Shown: piece after piece, positions 18,450 to 27,222 of the stretch | Numbering within the stretch: position 1 is the stretch's first letter | Layout: each line of letters starts with the position of its first letter | From: Lacrimispora defluvii | GTDB taxonomy: Bacteria; Bacillota; Clostridia; Lachnospirales; Lachnospiraceae | Direction: 5' to 3' | Assembly: GCA_013036995.1 (NCBI GenBank) | Contig: JAAOXG010000038.1 | Location: 21,812 to 85,811 of the forward strand | Length of the DNA stretch: 64,000 nt | Made by a program: the position numbers and the translations under genes | The notes under the pieces: generated by a model | The model's database searches: none | The model's input: the letters and a program-made list of their open reading frames with translations, nothing else | What the model was told of the DNA's origin: nothing

Positions 18450-18911
18450 ATGAAAATTCAAATAGAAATTGATACAGCTCTACAGGAAAGTGAATTGCGT
18501 ATCCGCTGTCCTGAAATCAATGAAGAGATTACCCTGATTCAAAAAATGATCTCGGAATTGGATAACAGCCAGACACAGATGATTTTCTATCAAAATGATA
18601 CAGAATTCTATTTTCATGTAAGCAGAGTCCTGTTTTTTGAGACTGCAGACAAGGGCATCTTTGCCCATACAACCGATGATGAATTTCTGGTAGAATATAA
18701 GCTTTATGAGCTGGAAGAGCTTCTCCCCCCTTATTTTATGAGGATCTCAAAATCCACCATATTAAACACCACAAAGGTTTACAGCATCACACGCAGCCCA
18801 ACTGCCTCCAGCAGAGTGGAATTTCAAAACTCCTATAAAAAGGTCTATGTATCAAGAAACTACTATAAGCTTTTAAAATGGAAGCTGGATCACCAGCACA
18901 TGGAACGATAA
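18450..18911 (+). CDS. LytTR-domain DNA-binding protein
   Basis: 153 residues. Residues about 50-150 form a LytTR domain (VSRVLFFETADKGIFAHTTDDEF, then FMRISKSTILNTTKVYSI and YVSRNYYKLLKWKL); the first 45 residues are a short non-receiver N-terminus. Stand-alone LytTR regulators often pair with a membrane protein that controls them, and here a LiaF-like membrane gene follows 19 nt later. No receiver Asp is present, so it is not a classical response regulator. Confidence 0.9.
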   Translation: MKIQIEIDTALQESELRIRCPEINEEITLIQKMISELDNSQTQMIFYQNDTEFYFHVSRVLFFETADKGIFAHTTDDEFLVEYKLYELEELLPPYFMRISKSTILNTTKVYSITRSPTASSRVEFQNSYKKVYVSRNYYKLLKWKLDHQHMER

Positions 18912-18930
18912 AAAGAGAGGTAAAATCATT

Positions 18931-19650
18931 ATGCAAAAAAATAGATTATTTTGGGGAATTATATTTCTCCTGGCAGCCGCATTTGTAATAATCGGAAAGC
19001 TGGGCTATCTTGGCAGCTTCAGCCCATTTTCCTTAGTTTTCACTGTATTTATGCTGGCCATCATCGCAAAGAGTATTCCGCGCTTAAATTTTTCAGGAAT
19101 CTTATTTCCAATTGCATTACTGTGCATCACCTATGACAAGGTTCTGGGGATAGAGAGTCTGACCCCCTGGACTGTCCTTGCCGTAGCACTCCTTGGAAGC
19201 ATCGGCTTGTCGTTACTGTTTCACAAGAAAAGCCACTATTGGTATAATCATCATCATCATAAATACAACAGCTTTAATCAGGACCCACAGGTGGAAGTGA
19301 TCGATGTAGAAGACAATGACCATGTAAAACAAAGCACCACGTTTGGAGCCAGCACAAAATATATAAACTCAGATAATTTTAAACAGGCAGATTTAGACTG
19401 CAGTTTTGGCTCCATACAGGTTTATTTTAATAAAGCACACGTGGAAACAGAGGCCATTGTACGAATTAGCGGTAACTTCTGCGGAATCGAACTTTATGTA
19501 CCGAAAGAGTGGCGGGTGGAAAATGAGATCGAATCCGTGGTCGGTGGAGTCAGTGAGAAAGGTAGAGGGTTTGTAACCAGTAATACTGCTCCCGTTTTAA
19601 AACTGGTAGGGGAACTTAATTTTGCAGGAGTGGAAATTATATATATATGA
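18931..19650 (+). CDS. LiaF-like membrane protein (cell-envelope stress type)
   Basis: 239 residues: four membrane segments (about 7-27, 32-50, 55-70, 78-97), a His-rich stretch HHHHK near residue 110, and a C-terminal beta-rich domain with FGSIQVYFNKA and GVEIIYI, resembling the C-terminal domain of LiaF. GAGAGG precedes the ATG. LiaF-type proteins restrain cell-envelope stress systems; with the LytTR gene this may be a two-gene envelope sensor. The function is inferred from the fold. Confidence 0.82.
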   Translation: MQKNRLFWGIIFLLAAAFVIIGKLGYLGSFSPFSLVFTVFMLAIIAKSIPRLNFSGILFPIALLCITYDKVLGIESLTPWTVLAVALLGSIGLSLLFHKKSHYWYNHHHHKYNSFNQDPQVEVIDVEDNDHVKQSTTFGASTKYINSDNFKQADLDCSFGSIQVYFNKAHVETEAIVRISGNFCGIELYVPKEWRVENEIESVVGGVSEKGRGFVTSNTAPVLKLVGELNFAGVEIIYI

Positions 19651-19653
19651 TAA

Positions 19654-19705
19654 TAATTATATGGGCTCCAGTCAGTTATGACTGGAGCCCATATAATATT
19701 ATCAT
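19654..19705. terminator. Bidirectional stem-loop terminator
   Basis: A perfect 14 bp stem ATGGGCTCCAGTCA/TGACTGGAGCCCAT (19661-19674/19679-19692) with a GTTA loop, extended by AT pairs on both sides. It lies between the convergent LiaF-like and moeB/thiF-like genes. The AT-rich flanks are not pure U-tracts, so efficiency is uncertain. Confidence 0.75.
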
Positions 19706-20421
19706 TAATCTTTCAGCAATCCGTGAACTTCGCACAAATCATTCTTCTGTAGTTCAACCAAATCAAAGCTTACAGAAAGACCATCATAATTTAACATCTT
19801 TCCATAGAGAACTTCATCCAACCCAAGCAGTATTTTAATGCATTCTACTGCCTGTAAGGAACCGATCACACCAACCACTGCTCCCAGTACCGGACCTGGC
19901 CGTTTCAGCTTTGTATTACCATAGCCAATGCACTCCAGACATGGAAAATCCTGTTTTATTGACATAACAAAACCATAAAAACCGTATACCCCGCCTTCAA
20001 CCAAAGGAATATCCTGTTTTATGCATTCCCTGTTCACAATTAATCTTGTTTCTACATTATCAACACAATCAATTACTACATCTGCACCATTGATTATCTT
20101 CCCAATATTCTTTTCGTCTATCCTTTCAGAAACAGGAATGATTTTGATTTGAGAGTTTAAGCTGTTTAAGACATCTCCTGCCTGCTCTGCTTTATTCATT
20201 CCCATATCTTTTTCATGGTAAAGGAATTGCCTGTTTAAGTTGGATTCTGATACTGTATCATAATCAATCAGCGTTATTGTTCCGACTCCTGCACATGCCA
20301 GATAAGTCAGTACCGGTGAAGCAAGACCTCCTGCACCAATCACTGTGACTTTTGATTTATTTAATGTGTTCTGTCCCTCTTCACCAATTTCCTTCATTAA
20401 AATCTGACGTTCATATCTCAT
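19705..20421 (-). CDS. moeB: ThiF/MoeB/HesA-family sulfur-carrier adenylyltransferase
   Basis: 238 residues from ATG 20421, chosen over TTG at 20427 because GGAGGGGG lies 6 nt upstream. The nucleotide-binding motif GAGGLASPVLTYLACAGVG, the Arg/Asp pattern DYDTVSESNLNRQFLY, and a CLEC zinc-type pair (about residue 165) show the E1-like family. It would adenylate the C-terminal GG of the MoaD-like carrier encoded 2 nt upstream. Position at the end of the pterin-cofactor island favours a MoeB role over thiamine synthesis. Confidence 0.9.
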   Translation of the reverse strand: MRYERQILMKEIGEEGQNTLNKSKVTVIGAGGLASPVLTYLACAGVGTITLIDYDTVSESNLNRQFLYHEKDMGMNKAEQAGDVLNSLNSQIKIIPVSERIDEKNIGKIINGADVVIDCVDNVETRLIVNRECIKQDIPLVEGGVYGFYGFVMSIKQDFPCLECIGYGNTKLKRPGPVLGAVVGVIGSLQAVECIKILLGLDEVLYGKMLNYDGLSVSFDLVELQKNDLCEVHGLLKD

Positions 20422-20423
20422 AA

Positions 20424-20645
20424 TCAACCCCCTCCTACCGGTGGAAACAGGGCCAGAACATCCTCATCTTTTACAGAAGCATCTAACCTGGAATGCCTTC
20501 CATTAATTAAGCAGATTGCCACCTCTTCATGAGGTATGTGAAAATAATCGATTACCTGAGCAGCTGTCTGAAACTGACCTGCCTCCAGAAAGGTAATCTT
20601 TTGCCTGCCTTCACGGAATGTAGCAAATAATCTTACTTCTATCAT
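20424..20645 (-). CDS. moaD: MoaD/ThiS-like sulfur-carrier protein
   Basis: 73 residues from ATG 20645 (GGAGG with a 5 nt gap). The beta-grasp sequence IEVRLFATFREGRQK and the C-terminal tail PPVGGG, ending in the Gly-Gly that is adenylated and thiocarboxylated, are diagnostic. It sits between aor and the E1-like gene, so it probably donates dithiolene sulfur for the pterin cofactor. The MPT synthase partner MoaE is not encoded in this window. Confidence 0.92.
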   Translation of the reverse strand: MIEVRLFATFREGRQKITFLEAGQFQTAAQVIDYFHIPHEEVAICLINGRHSRLDASVKDEDVLALFPPVGGG

Positions 20646-20693
20646 CATAACCTCCATTGTTGATTTACTGTGTTTTATACTGTCGTATTCTTT

Positions 20694-20757
20694 ATTATAT
20701 AAATATAGGAAGGATTTTATAAATGAAGCATCGCTTTCACTTAAAATCCTTCCTGTA
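20694..20757 (-). promoter_or_regulatory. Long stem-loop between aor and moaD, with possible promoter
   Basis: A 13 bp perfect stem AGGAAGGATTTTA/TAAAATCCTTCCT (20707-20719/20742-20754) with an imperfect inner hairpin. There is no strong U-tract. On the minus strand a TATAAT (20694-20699) with a weak -35 about 18 nt upstream follows the stem, so it may end aor transcripts while moaD-moeB restart. Confidence 0.5.
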
Positions 20758-20808
20758 TATAATAGCGGCACGACTGACTTTATTACTTTTTTGTTACCGG
20801 TATGGAGA

Positions 20809-22602
20809 CTATAAGCCCAGACGTGCTAATGTTTCCTCAGTAGGAAATGCATTTTCCCAACCGCGCACTTTGTAATATTCCGGTAATGTAATACTAATCT
20901 GGCTTACCTGTCCTTTGGATGGACCATCCGGTATCGGCTGCTCTGTCAGACGTTTTGGAAGTCTGTCATCTTCCGGCTTCATACCCGCAGCTTTGTTAAA
21001 CAACCGTTCAATGTTATAGATCCGCTCCCCTACTTCTAAAAGTTCCTCAGCTGTATAGCTGGTTCCTGTACCTGCATTTAGCATGGCAGCATATTCAGGT
21101 GCTCCCAAAGCAAATGAGGTGAACAGACAAAGTCCCATAGAATCAATGACTGCAGTCAGATCCTGGAATATCTTCGTCCATAATGCCTTTCCTTCCGTTT
21201 CGGTACGGTCTAGCTGCTGAGGCAATCCAAGAATCTCCGGTGAGATTAAATAACCTCTTACGTGACAGCCGCCCCGGTTACTTGTTGCATAGGTGATGCC
21301 AATTCCCTGAATTGCACGGGCATCGTATGCGGGCATCTCCTGTTTCTTAACACTCATGGAAATTTCAGGATGTCCATAGTATTCACATAAACGGTAAGAG
21401 CCCTGGGCCATCAGTCTGGCTAACGGAATCTCTGACTCACCCATCCGCTTGGTCCACTCTATGATTGCCTCTGCATTGCCCCACTTTAACGGCACGCCTT
21501 CACATTCTTCTTCCTTAATCAAACCCTTTTCATACAATTCCATAGCTGCTGCAATGGTACAGGGAGTAGAGATCGCATCTAATCCATATTCATTGCACCA
21601 GTAGTTGGCTGTATTAATTGCATTTAAATCATTAATACCACAGTTTCCGCCATATGCCCATAATGGTTCATATTCCGGTCCGCCTGCAACCTTACCCTCA
21701 ACATTGATAACACGGCCGCAGCCAATGGGACATCTGTGGCAGAAGCTCTGTTTTACAAGATACTGGTCTTTTAAGCTTTCGCCGGACGTATCGTCCGCTT
21801 CTTCATAATAGGACTCCTGCCAGTTTCTGGTAGGAAATGCACCGGTATTATTAATAATGTTAACAAGTACTGCCGTTCCATATGTAGGTAAACCGCCTCC
21901 GGTTACCCCATTCTCTTTTATTGCCTTCAGGCATCCTTTTGTCACTTCCTGCAAAGCTTCCGGATCATATGATTCAATGGAGGATTTTGTTGCTGTAGCC
22001 GTAATCGCTTTTAAATTCTTTGACCCCATAACTGCACCGACACCGCTTCTGCCTGCTGCACGGTCTTTATCATTCATAATTGCGGCTAATAAGGATAATT
22101 TTTCGCCTGCTGGTCCGATATTTAAAACGGAACACTTCTCATGTACTTTTTTTAACTTCTCATCAATTTCTTCACTCATCATGCCAACATATTCATCTGC
22201 CGGCAGAATCTCTATCTTATCATCCACTACATTGATATAAACTGGTGTCTTTGCCTTTCCTTCCACTATAATGGCATCCCACCCTGCATATTTGAGCTTT
22301 GCGCCCCATACACCACCGGAATTAGAACTTGCAATCATACCGGTTAACGGTGACTTGGTTACAACCATATAACGGCCGGAAGTCGGTGTCTTGGTTCCGG
22401 TCATGGCACCGGTTATATAAATTAACTTGTTGTCTTCCGATAAAGGATCAACGGTTGCAATACCTTCATCATATAGCATCTTTGTTCCGAGACCGCGGCC
22501 TCCGATAAACTTTCTGGCCAGATCCATATTAAGTTCTTCTACCCTGATCTCTCCAGTTGATAAATTAATTCGGGCTATCTTTCCATTGTACGCTGTCTGC
22601 AT
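20809..22602 (-). CDS. aor: Aldehyde ferredoxin oxidoreductase (tungsten enzyme)
   Basis: 597 residues from ATG 22602 (AGGG 8 nt upstream). The N-terminus YNGKIARINLSTGEIRVEEL, GGRGLGTKMLYDEG, the cofactor-binding region SNSGGVWGAKLKYAGWDAI, and the cluster ligands FCHRCPIGCG (CxxCxxxC) with a fourth Cys in DSMGLCLF match the AOR family, whose members carry a W-bis-pyranopterin and one 4Fe-4S cluster. The reaction is aldehyde + oxidised ferredoxin to carboxylate, reversible with acids. Length matches P. furiosus-type AOR (about 605). Encoded inside a tungstate uptake and pterin synthesis island, with its own promoter and a structured leader. Confidence 0.96.
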   Translation of the reverse strand: MQTAYNGKIARINLSTGEIRVEELNMDLARKFIGGRGLGTKMLYDEGIATVDPLSEDNKLIYITGAMTGTKTPTSGRYMVVTKSPLTGMIASSNSGGVWGAKLKYAGWDAIIVEGKAKTPVYINVVDDKIEILPADEYVGMMSEEIDEKLKKVHEKCSVLNIGPAGEKLSLLAAIMNDKDRAAGRSGVGAVMGSKNLKAITATATKSSIESYDPEALQEVTKGCLKAIKENGVTGGGLPTYGTAVLVNIINNTGAFPTRNWQESYYEEADDTSGESLKDQYLVKQSFCHRCPIGCGRVINVEGKVAGGPEYEPLWAYGGNCGINDLNAINTANYWCNEYGLDAISTPCTIAAAMELYEKGLIKEEECEGVPLKWGNAEAIIEWTKRMGESEIPLARLMAQGSYRLCEYYGHPEISMSVKKQEMPAYDARAIQGIGITYATSNRGGCHVRGYLISPEILGLPQQLDRTETEGKALWTKIFQDLTAVIDSMGLCLFTSFALGAPEYAAMLNAGTGTSYTAEELLEVGERIYNIERLFNKAAGMKPEDDRLPKRLTEQPIPDGPSKGQVSQISITLPEYYKVRGWENAFPTEETLARLGL

Positions 22603-22649
22603 AATAACACCCTTTCCTTTCATTGTTTAATAGTAAACTGTAACGAAAT

Positions 22650-22740
22650 AGAAAAGGAGTCCTTTCCAAACGCGGGAGGCACTAATTCTTAGGTTAGTAC
22701 CCATAGGTTTTATCTACTCAAGATAAAACTCGGATCCTTG
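22650..22740 (-). ncRNA. Candidate Moco/tungsten-cofactor (Tuco) riboswitch upstream of aor
   Basis: On the minus strand the aor leader folds into three adjacent stems: GTTTTATCT/AGATAAAAC (22707-22729), GGTACTAA/TTAGTGCC (22678-22702) and GGAAAGGA/TCCTTTTC (22651-22667), joined by TATGG and CTCCCGCGTTT. The order and the GCCTCCC and AAAGGACTCC blocks resemble the Moco motif as I remember it, and gene context (a W-pterin enzyme) fits. I cannot run a covariance model, so the class name is tentative; the structured leader itself is plain. Confidence 0.55.
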
Positions 22741-22745
22741 AATTT

Positions 22746-22774
22746 ATTGTACATTATTCAACAATAAAATGCAA
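22746..22774 (-). promoter_or_regulatory. Promoter of aor
   Basis: TTGCAT (22769-22774), 17 nt spacer, TACAAT (22746-22751) on the minus strand. The start would fall at about 22740, exactly where the structured leader begins. Confidence 0.75.
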
Positions 22775-22857
22775 TTAGTTTTTAATTTGTTGATTTTTTA
22801 ACAAATATTCTCTTTTATTAATAATATTTTTTGTAATATTTTTCATCTGCTGATTTT

Positions 22858-23298
22858 TTAATCTGTATGCCTGATATGCTCACCAATTTGTATTTTTCCT
22901 GACTTTATAACTTTTCCGAAGCATGTTCCCCGGGTTAATACACATGGGCGATCCGTCAGTCTCAGGATGCATTCAGGAAAGCAGCGTTTGGTATATGTCC
23001 CTATTTCTATGGCTGCATGTTCTGTAAATAGAATATCCCCTTCATTCAGCCGGGCAAAGTCCATCCCCTGGATCACAATATTTTCCTGAAATTTCCGGAA
23101 ACACAATCCTTCTTTTTCCTGTATTCTAATCCACTGCTTTGATTCTGACGAAATAAGAGCTATCTGTTTCTCTCCTCCTAAAGCATGGCAATCCCCGGCA
23201 ATTCCTTTACCCGCTTCAAGCTCTACCCATGTTACACATTCAAATGGCTGACCTTTTTTTCTTTGTATCTGGAGTGATTCTACATATCCTGACTGCAA
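22858..23298 (-). CDS. Stand-alone MOSC-domain protein
   Basis: 146 residues beginning at a TTG (23298) with GGGGGA 6-7 nt upstream; no ATG start is available. MOSC features are the GIAGDCHALGG segment and the CFPECI region with a conserved Cys, thought to handle sulfur in Moco-sulfurase-type proteins. It is 12 nt after the MoeA-PBP gene, so it is the last gene of the upstream cofactor operon. Role: probably delivery or modification of sulfur or metal on the pterin cofactor; not proven for this subgroup. Confidence 0.88.
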   Translation of the reverse strand: MQSGYVESLQIQRKKGQPFECVTWVELEAGKGIAGDCHALGGEKQIALISSESKQWIRIQEKEGLCFRKFQENIVIQGMDFARLNEGDILFTEHAAIEIGTYTKRCFPECILRLTDRPCVLTRGTCFGKVIKSGKIQIGEHIRHTD

Positions 23299-23310
23299 TT
23301 TTGTCCCCCG

Positions 23311-25233
23311 TTATGCTTGAAATTTTTCATCTATAAAATAAATGTCTCCCGCCTCTTCAAACTGGTAACCTCCGGCATCTGCCAAACGTGTATGAAGCTC
23401 ACTGCTCTTTAAAACTTCAATAAAAGCCTGGATTTCAGGAAGTTCCAGATATTTTACGGGTACAGCGAAATCATATTCCTCCTGCCCGACTTCTATGAAA
23501 TCCAGCTGCATTGCCTTTGCTGCCGCGAATATTCCCATGGCTGCATCTGCACTGTTTCCGGCAACAAGAGCTGCCACAGCCATATGGGTAGCTGCCTCTC
23601 TGTCGTAGCCAGTAATCTCAGAGGGGTCCATGCCAGCCTGCTTCAGTTTATAATCAAACAATACTCTTGTTCCTGCACCTCTCTGCCGGTTCACAAACCG
23701 GCATTGTTTTAAGTCTGCTATTCCTTTCAAGTTCAAAGGATTTCCTTTTTGCACAATGAGTCCCTGAATACGTTTAACCCCTTTTATCAGCGCCATGGGT
23801 TCTTCAAACATTCTTTTTATATAAGGTATATTATATTTTCCAGAGGCTTCATCCAGAAGATGGACAGGTACGATATGGGCTTCTCCTCTTTTTAGTGCCA
23901 TTAATCCTCCCATACTTCCAATATGTGTACTGGACAGATATACACCCGGATAATGGAATGCCATCAGATCAGCAGCCAGATCAAGAAGCAGGTCATGACT
24001 GCCAATGCAGACGACCGTATGTCTTATTTCCTGCAGGCTTCTGTACAATTCAACTCTGACCGTTTCTCCGGCTTCGATTCCTTCGCAGTTCTGATCAATC
24101 ACACAGAAACCGTCGGCACGCACCAGGCTCATGGCTGCGCCTGCCCCTCGGGCAAGGGGAGAAGCTACCAGCTTATCGCCTACCTGTCCCACCTTCACCC
24201 TTACGTATTCTTTATGCTTGAGAGAAGATATCATTCTCTTTGACAGCACTGCCTCTGCCACATTACTATCACCGTAGGTTTCTCCTGTCAGCAATGCCAG
24301 TACCGGCTTTACGAAATTTTCAAAATCAATATAGGCAGAGACCGGATAACCGGGAAGACCGATCACCGGTTTTCCTTTTGCGACAGCAAGTATCACCGGT
24401 TTTCCGGGCTTAATTGCAACCCCATGCACCAGCACTTCTCCCAGTTCCCTTAAAATATGCACGGTAAAATCTTCTGTCCCCGCACTGGAACCAGCATTGA
24501 TTATTACCATATCGTAGCTGTCCAGTGCTTCTGAAACCGCTGTTTTTATTTTATTGTAGTCATCCGGGGTGGGCGGAAAGCGGTCTGCTAATCCTCCATA
24601 CGAGGTTACCATTGCCTCAAACATTCTGGAATTTGATTCAATAATTTCTCCTGCCTCCGGCGTTTTGGTTGGTTCAATTATTTCAGTTCCAGTTGGAAAG
24701 ATTGCTGCTTTTGGCTGCTTTACCACCATGATATTAATAATTCCGCCGGAAAATAATACGCCTATGTCAATCGGCCGTATTTTATGCATGCTGGGCAGAA
24801 GCATCTCTCCGGATACAATATCTTCGCCAATGGGTCTGACATGCTGCCAGGCTGTTGCTGCCTCCAGAATTTTAACGGTTCTTTCGTCAATTTCAATTAC
24901 GTCCTCGGCCATGATCACTGCGTCATAAGGATAATTAACAGGATCTCCGGTATCCACCACAATAAAATCCTGATTCTTTTCTAAAATAAGAGGCGTCCTT
25001 TCCGAGGCGCCCTTTGTTTTTTCTGTTATTACAGCTATCCCATCCATGGCTGCAGCATTAAAAAGAGGTGACGAGCATCTTGCATAAACAGCCTCTTTTG
25101 TTATCCGGCCCAGACTTTTTTCTACCGGAATTTCCTCATACTGCATTTTCACTAAATCTTTCAGCGCTTTTTTATAAATATCCAGCGCTTCCTTTACAGG
25201 TGTATTATTTAAATAGAGATTTCTGTTTGCCAT
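23311..25233 (-). CDS. moeA: MoeA fused to a C-terminal periplasmic-binding-protein-like domain
   Basis: 640 residues. Residues about 10-400 form a full MoeA (linker domain, AAMDGIAV, the MPT-binding-like region with NAGSSAGTEDF, GKPVIGLPGYPVSAY, and domain IV). Residues about 415-635 are a LysR-substrate/PBP-type domain (IGSHDLLLDLAADL, VNRQRGAGTRVLFDYKL, DAAMGIFAAA). MoeA inserts Mo or W into adenylated pterin. The fused PBP-like domain lacks a signal peptide, so it acts in the cytosol and may sense or hold the oxyanion; this is inference. A second MoeA follows upstream in the same operon. Confidence 0.93.
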   Translation of the reverse strand: MANRNLYLNNTPVKEALDIYKKALKDLVKMQYEEIPVEKSLGRITKEAVYARCSSPLFNAAAMDGIAVITEKTKGASERTPLILEKNQDFIVVDTGDPVNYPYDAVIMAEDVIEIDERTVKILEAATAWQHVRPIGEDIVSGEMLLPSMHKIRPIDIGVLFSGGIINIMVVKQPKAAIFPTGTEIIEPTKTPEAGEIIESNSRMFEAMVTSYGGLADRFPPTPDDYNKIKTAVSEALDSYDMVIINAGSSAGTEDFTVHILRELGEVLVHGVAIKPGKPVILAVAKGKPVIGLPGYPVSAYIDFENFVKPVLALLTGETYGDSNVAEAVLSKRMISSLKHKEYVRVKVGQVGDKLVASPLARGAGAAMSLVRADGFCVIDQNCEGIEAGETVRVELYRSLQEIRHTVVCIGSHDLLLDLAADLMAFHYPGVYLSSTHIGSMGGLMALKRGEAHIVPVHLLDEASGKYNIPYIKRMFEEPMALIKGVKRIQGLIVQKGNPLNLKGIADLKQCRFVNRQRGAGTRVLFDYKLKQAGMDPSEITGYDREAATHMAVAALVAGNSADAAMGIFAAAKAMQLDFIEVGQEEYDFAVPVKYLELPEIQAFIEVLKSSELHTRLADAGGYQFEEAGDIYFIDEKFQA

Positions 25234-25283
25234 AGCTTCTATGCCTTTCTGCTTTTTCCGGAAATCCTTACTTTCATGTGATT

Positions 25284-26513
25284 TTATATATAAAACACTT
25301 CAACAATTTCCTCTTTTTTAAGCCCTTCTTTATTCTCATCAATTAAAATATAGCCATCAGCTCTTGTCATGGTCGTAATAAGGCCCGACTTTCCGAAAAC
25401 AGGTTCTGCATATATTTCATTTTCCTGTCTGAGCAGTTTAACAAGCTGGCAGGTCATTTTTCCAGGCGCACCTGCCAGATTTGATGTGATGCGGGCAAAT
25501 AAAGAGCTGTCTGCAGGCTGATGTGTCAAATGCTTCCAAACCCATATAACCAGCAGTTCAAAAACCAGCATGGCTGCTACCGGATGACCAGGAAGTCCTG
25601 TCAAAAGTGTTCGGCTGTTTTCATCATATCCTACAATCGTTGGCTTTCCCGGTTTTAAAGCCAATCCATGAATGAATGAACCCTCACTTGCCACTTCGTC
25701 AATGATATCATTGGTTACATCCTTTTTCCCCTGGGAGCTGCCGCCTGATATGACAACCACATCACTCACCTGCATCGCCTGTATCACGGCTTCTTTTAAC
25801 TTCTGTTGATCATCCTTTTGTACCACTGTATTCAGTACTGTAAGGCCGTGTTTTTGTGCCTGGGCACAAAGTGAATAGGAATTAATATCTCTTATTTCCC
25901 CGGGAGCCGGTGTGGTATGAGGGGGAACCAGTTCATCCCCTGTGGATATAATGGTAATCTCCCATGGTTTAAAAACCACGGCCTCTGTAATACCCAGGCT
26001 TGCCATAGCTCCAATTTCCTGGGGGCGGATCCTGGTTCCTTTCTTTATCACTATTTCTCCCTGCTCTATGTCTTCACCAGCCAAAACCACATTTTTCCCA
26101 TAGGAAACCGGACTGTAAACGGCAATATGACTGCTGTCAAAGGCTTCACAGTATTCAACCATTACCACTGCATCTGCTCCAGGCGGAATCATTCCGCCGG
26201 TTGGCACATAAACGCATTCCCCGGCATGTATCTCTTTCAGGGCTGGAGAACCCATGTTAATTTCATCCACACATTCCAAAAAAACCGGCAGATTCTCCGA
26301 TGATCCGGCGGTATCACCGGATATGACAGCATATCCGTCTACCGCAGACCGGTGAAAGGCCGGCACTGGTTCCCTGGAAATAATGTTGCTGGCTAATATA
26401 TATCCCTGGGATTCAAGTAATTTTCTGCATTCTGTTTTAAGCAGCTTATTCTGCATGATGCTTACGGTCTTATCTCTTGCTGAAGCTATGGTATCTACCT
26501 TTAATAATTTCAT
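25284..26513 (-). CDS. moeA: Molybdopterin molybdenumtransferase MoeA
   Basis: 409 residues from ATG 26513; further upstream in-frame codons lack an RBS. MoeA markers: VPAFHRSAVDGYAV near residue 60, ISGGSSQGKKDVT (MoCF_biosynth), and TGLPGHPVAAML. It inserts the metal into the AMP-activated pterin. Two MoeA paralogues in one island are known in tungsten-using anaerobes, where they may serve Mo and W or successive steps. It begins 22 nt after tupC. Confidence 0.93.
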   Translation of the reverse strand: MKLLKVDTIASARDKTVSIMQNKLLKTECRKLLESQGYILASNIISREPVPAFHRSAVDGYAVISGDTAGSSENLPVFLECVDEINMGSPALKEIHAGECVYVPTGGMIPPGADAVVMVEYCEAFDSSHIAVYSPVSYGKNVVLAGEDIEQGEIVIKKGTRIRPQEIGAMASLGITEAVVFKPWEITIISTGDELVPPHTTPAPGEIRDINSYSLCAQAQKHGLTVLNTVVQKDDQQKLKEAVIQAMQVSDVVVISGGSSQGKKDVTNDIIDEVASEGSFIHGLALKPGKPTIVGYDENSRTLLTGLPGHPVAAMLVFELLVIWVWKHLTHQPADSSLFARITSNLAGAPGKMTCQLVKLLRQENEIYAEPVFGKSGLITTMTRADGYILIDENKEGLKKEEIVEVFYI

Positions 26514-26535
26514 TCTTATTATTGCCTTTCCTGAT

Positions 26536-27222
26536 TCAGTTTCCAATCGTATATTTTGACAAATATTGTCTGATAACAGGATTATCAGTATGAAGTAAAA
26601 TCTCATCCGGAGTTCCTGATGCGAGAATACTTCCTGCATCCATAAAGTGAATGCATTGACATAGCTTATAAATATGTGTCAGCTGATGGCTTACAATGAT
26701 CCATGTAGCCGGTTTTTTTGACTGAATATCAAAAATTATCTGCTCAAACAGTACGACACTGTCCGGATCCATATTGGCCATGGTTTCATCAATAAAAATT
26801 ACTTCCGGCTCAAAGATCAATGCTCTTGCTAATGAAAGCTTCTGGCGTTCTCCGCTTGAGAGGCTTGGCGCATATTGTTTCTCTTTGCCGGAAAGCCCGC
26901 ACCTGTCTATCCATTCCATGATTGTTTCTTTCTTAATAACCTGCTTCCTTATCTTTAACGGATAAGTGAGATTATTATATACCGTATCATGAAGCATATA
27001 GGGTCTGGGCGCTGTAATCACAATATCCCGCTTCGTTAATGTACCAAAATCCATAACCCCCGTATCGGGCTTTAGCAGCCCCGTCATCAGCTTAATCAGT
27101 GTAGACTTGCCGCTTCCATTATTTCCTATGATACCGTGAATTGTTTTCTCTTCCAGAGATAAATCTTTAACATTTAACTGAAAGTCACCTATTTTTTTTT
27201 CCAGCTTAATTATTTTCAACAT
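26536..27222 (-). CDS. tupC: Tungstate ABC transporter ATP-binding protein
   Basis: 228 residues from ATG 27222 (AAGG 10 nt upstream; ATG at 27231 is too close to it). Walker A GNNGSGKST, signature LSSGERQKLSLARAL, Walker B EVIFIDE. It overlaps the permease gene, ensuring coupled translation. It powers tungstate import with TupB. Shorter than ModC-type ATPases and without a TOBE domain, as usual for TupC. Confidence 0.93.
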   Translation of the reverse strand: MLKIIKLEKKIGDFQLNVKDLSLEEKTIHGIIGNNGSGKSTLIKLMTGLLKPDTGVMDFGTLTKRDIVITAPRPYMLHDTVYNNLTYPLKIRKQVIKKETIMEWIDRCGLSGKEKQYAPSLSSGERQKLSLARALIFEPEVIFIDETMANMDPDSVVLFEQIIFDIQSKKPATWIIVSHQLTHIYKLCQCIHFMDAGSILASGTPDEILLHTDNPVIRQYLSKYTIGN

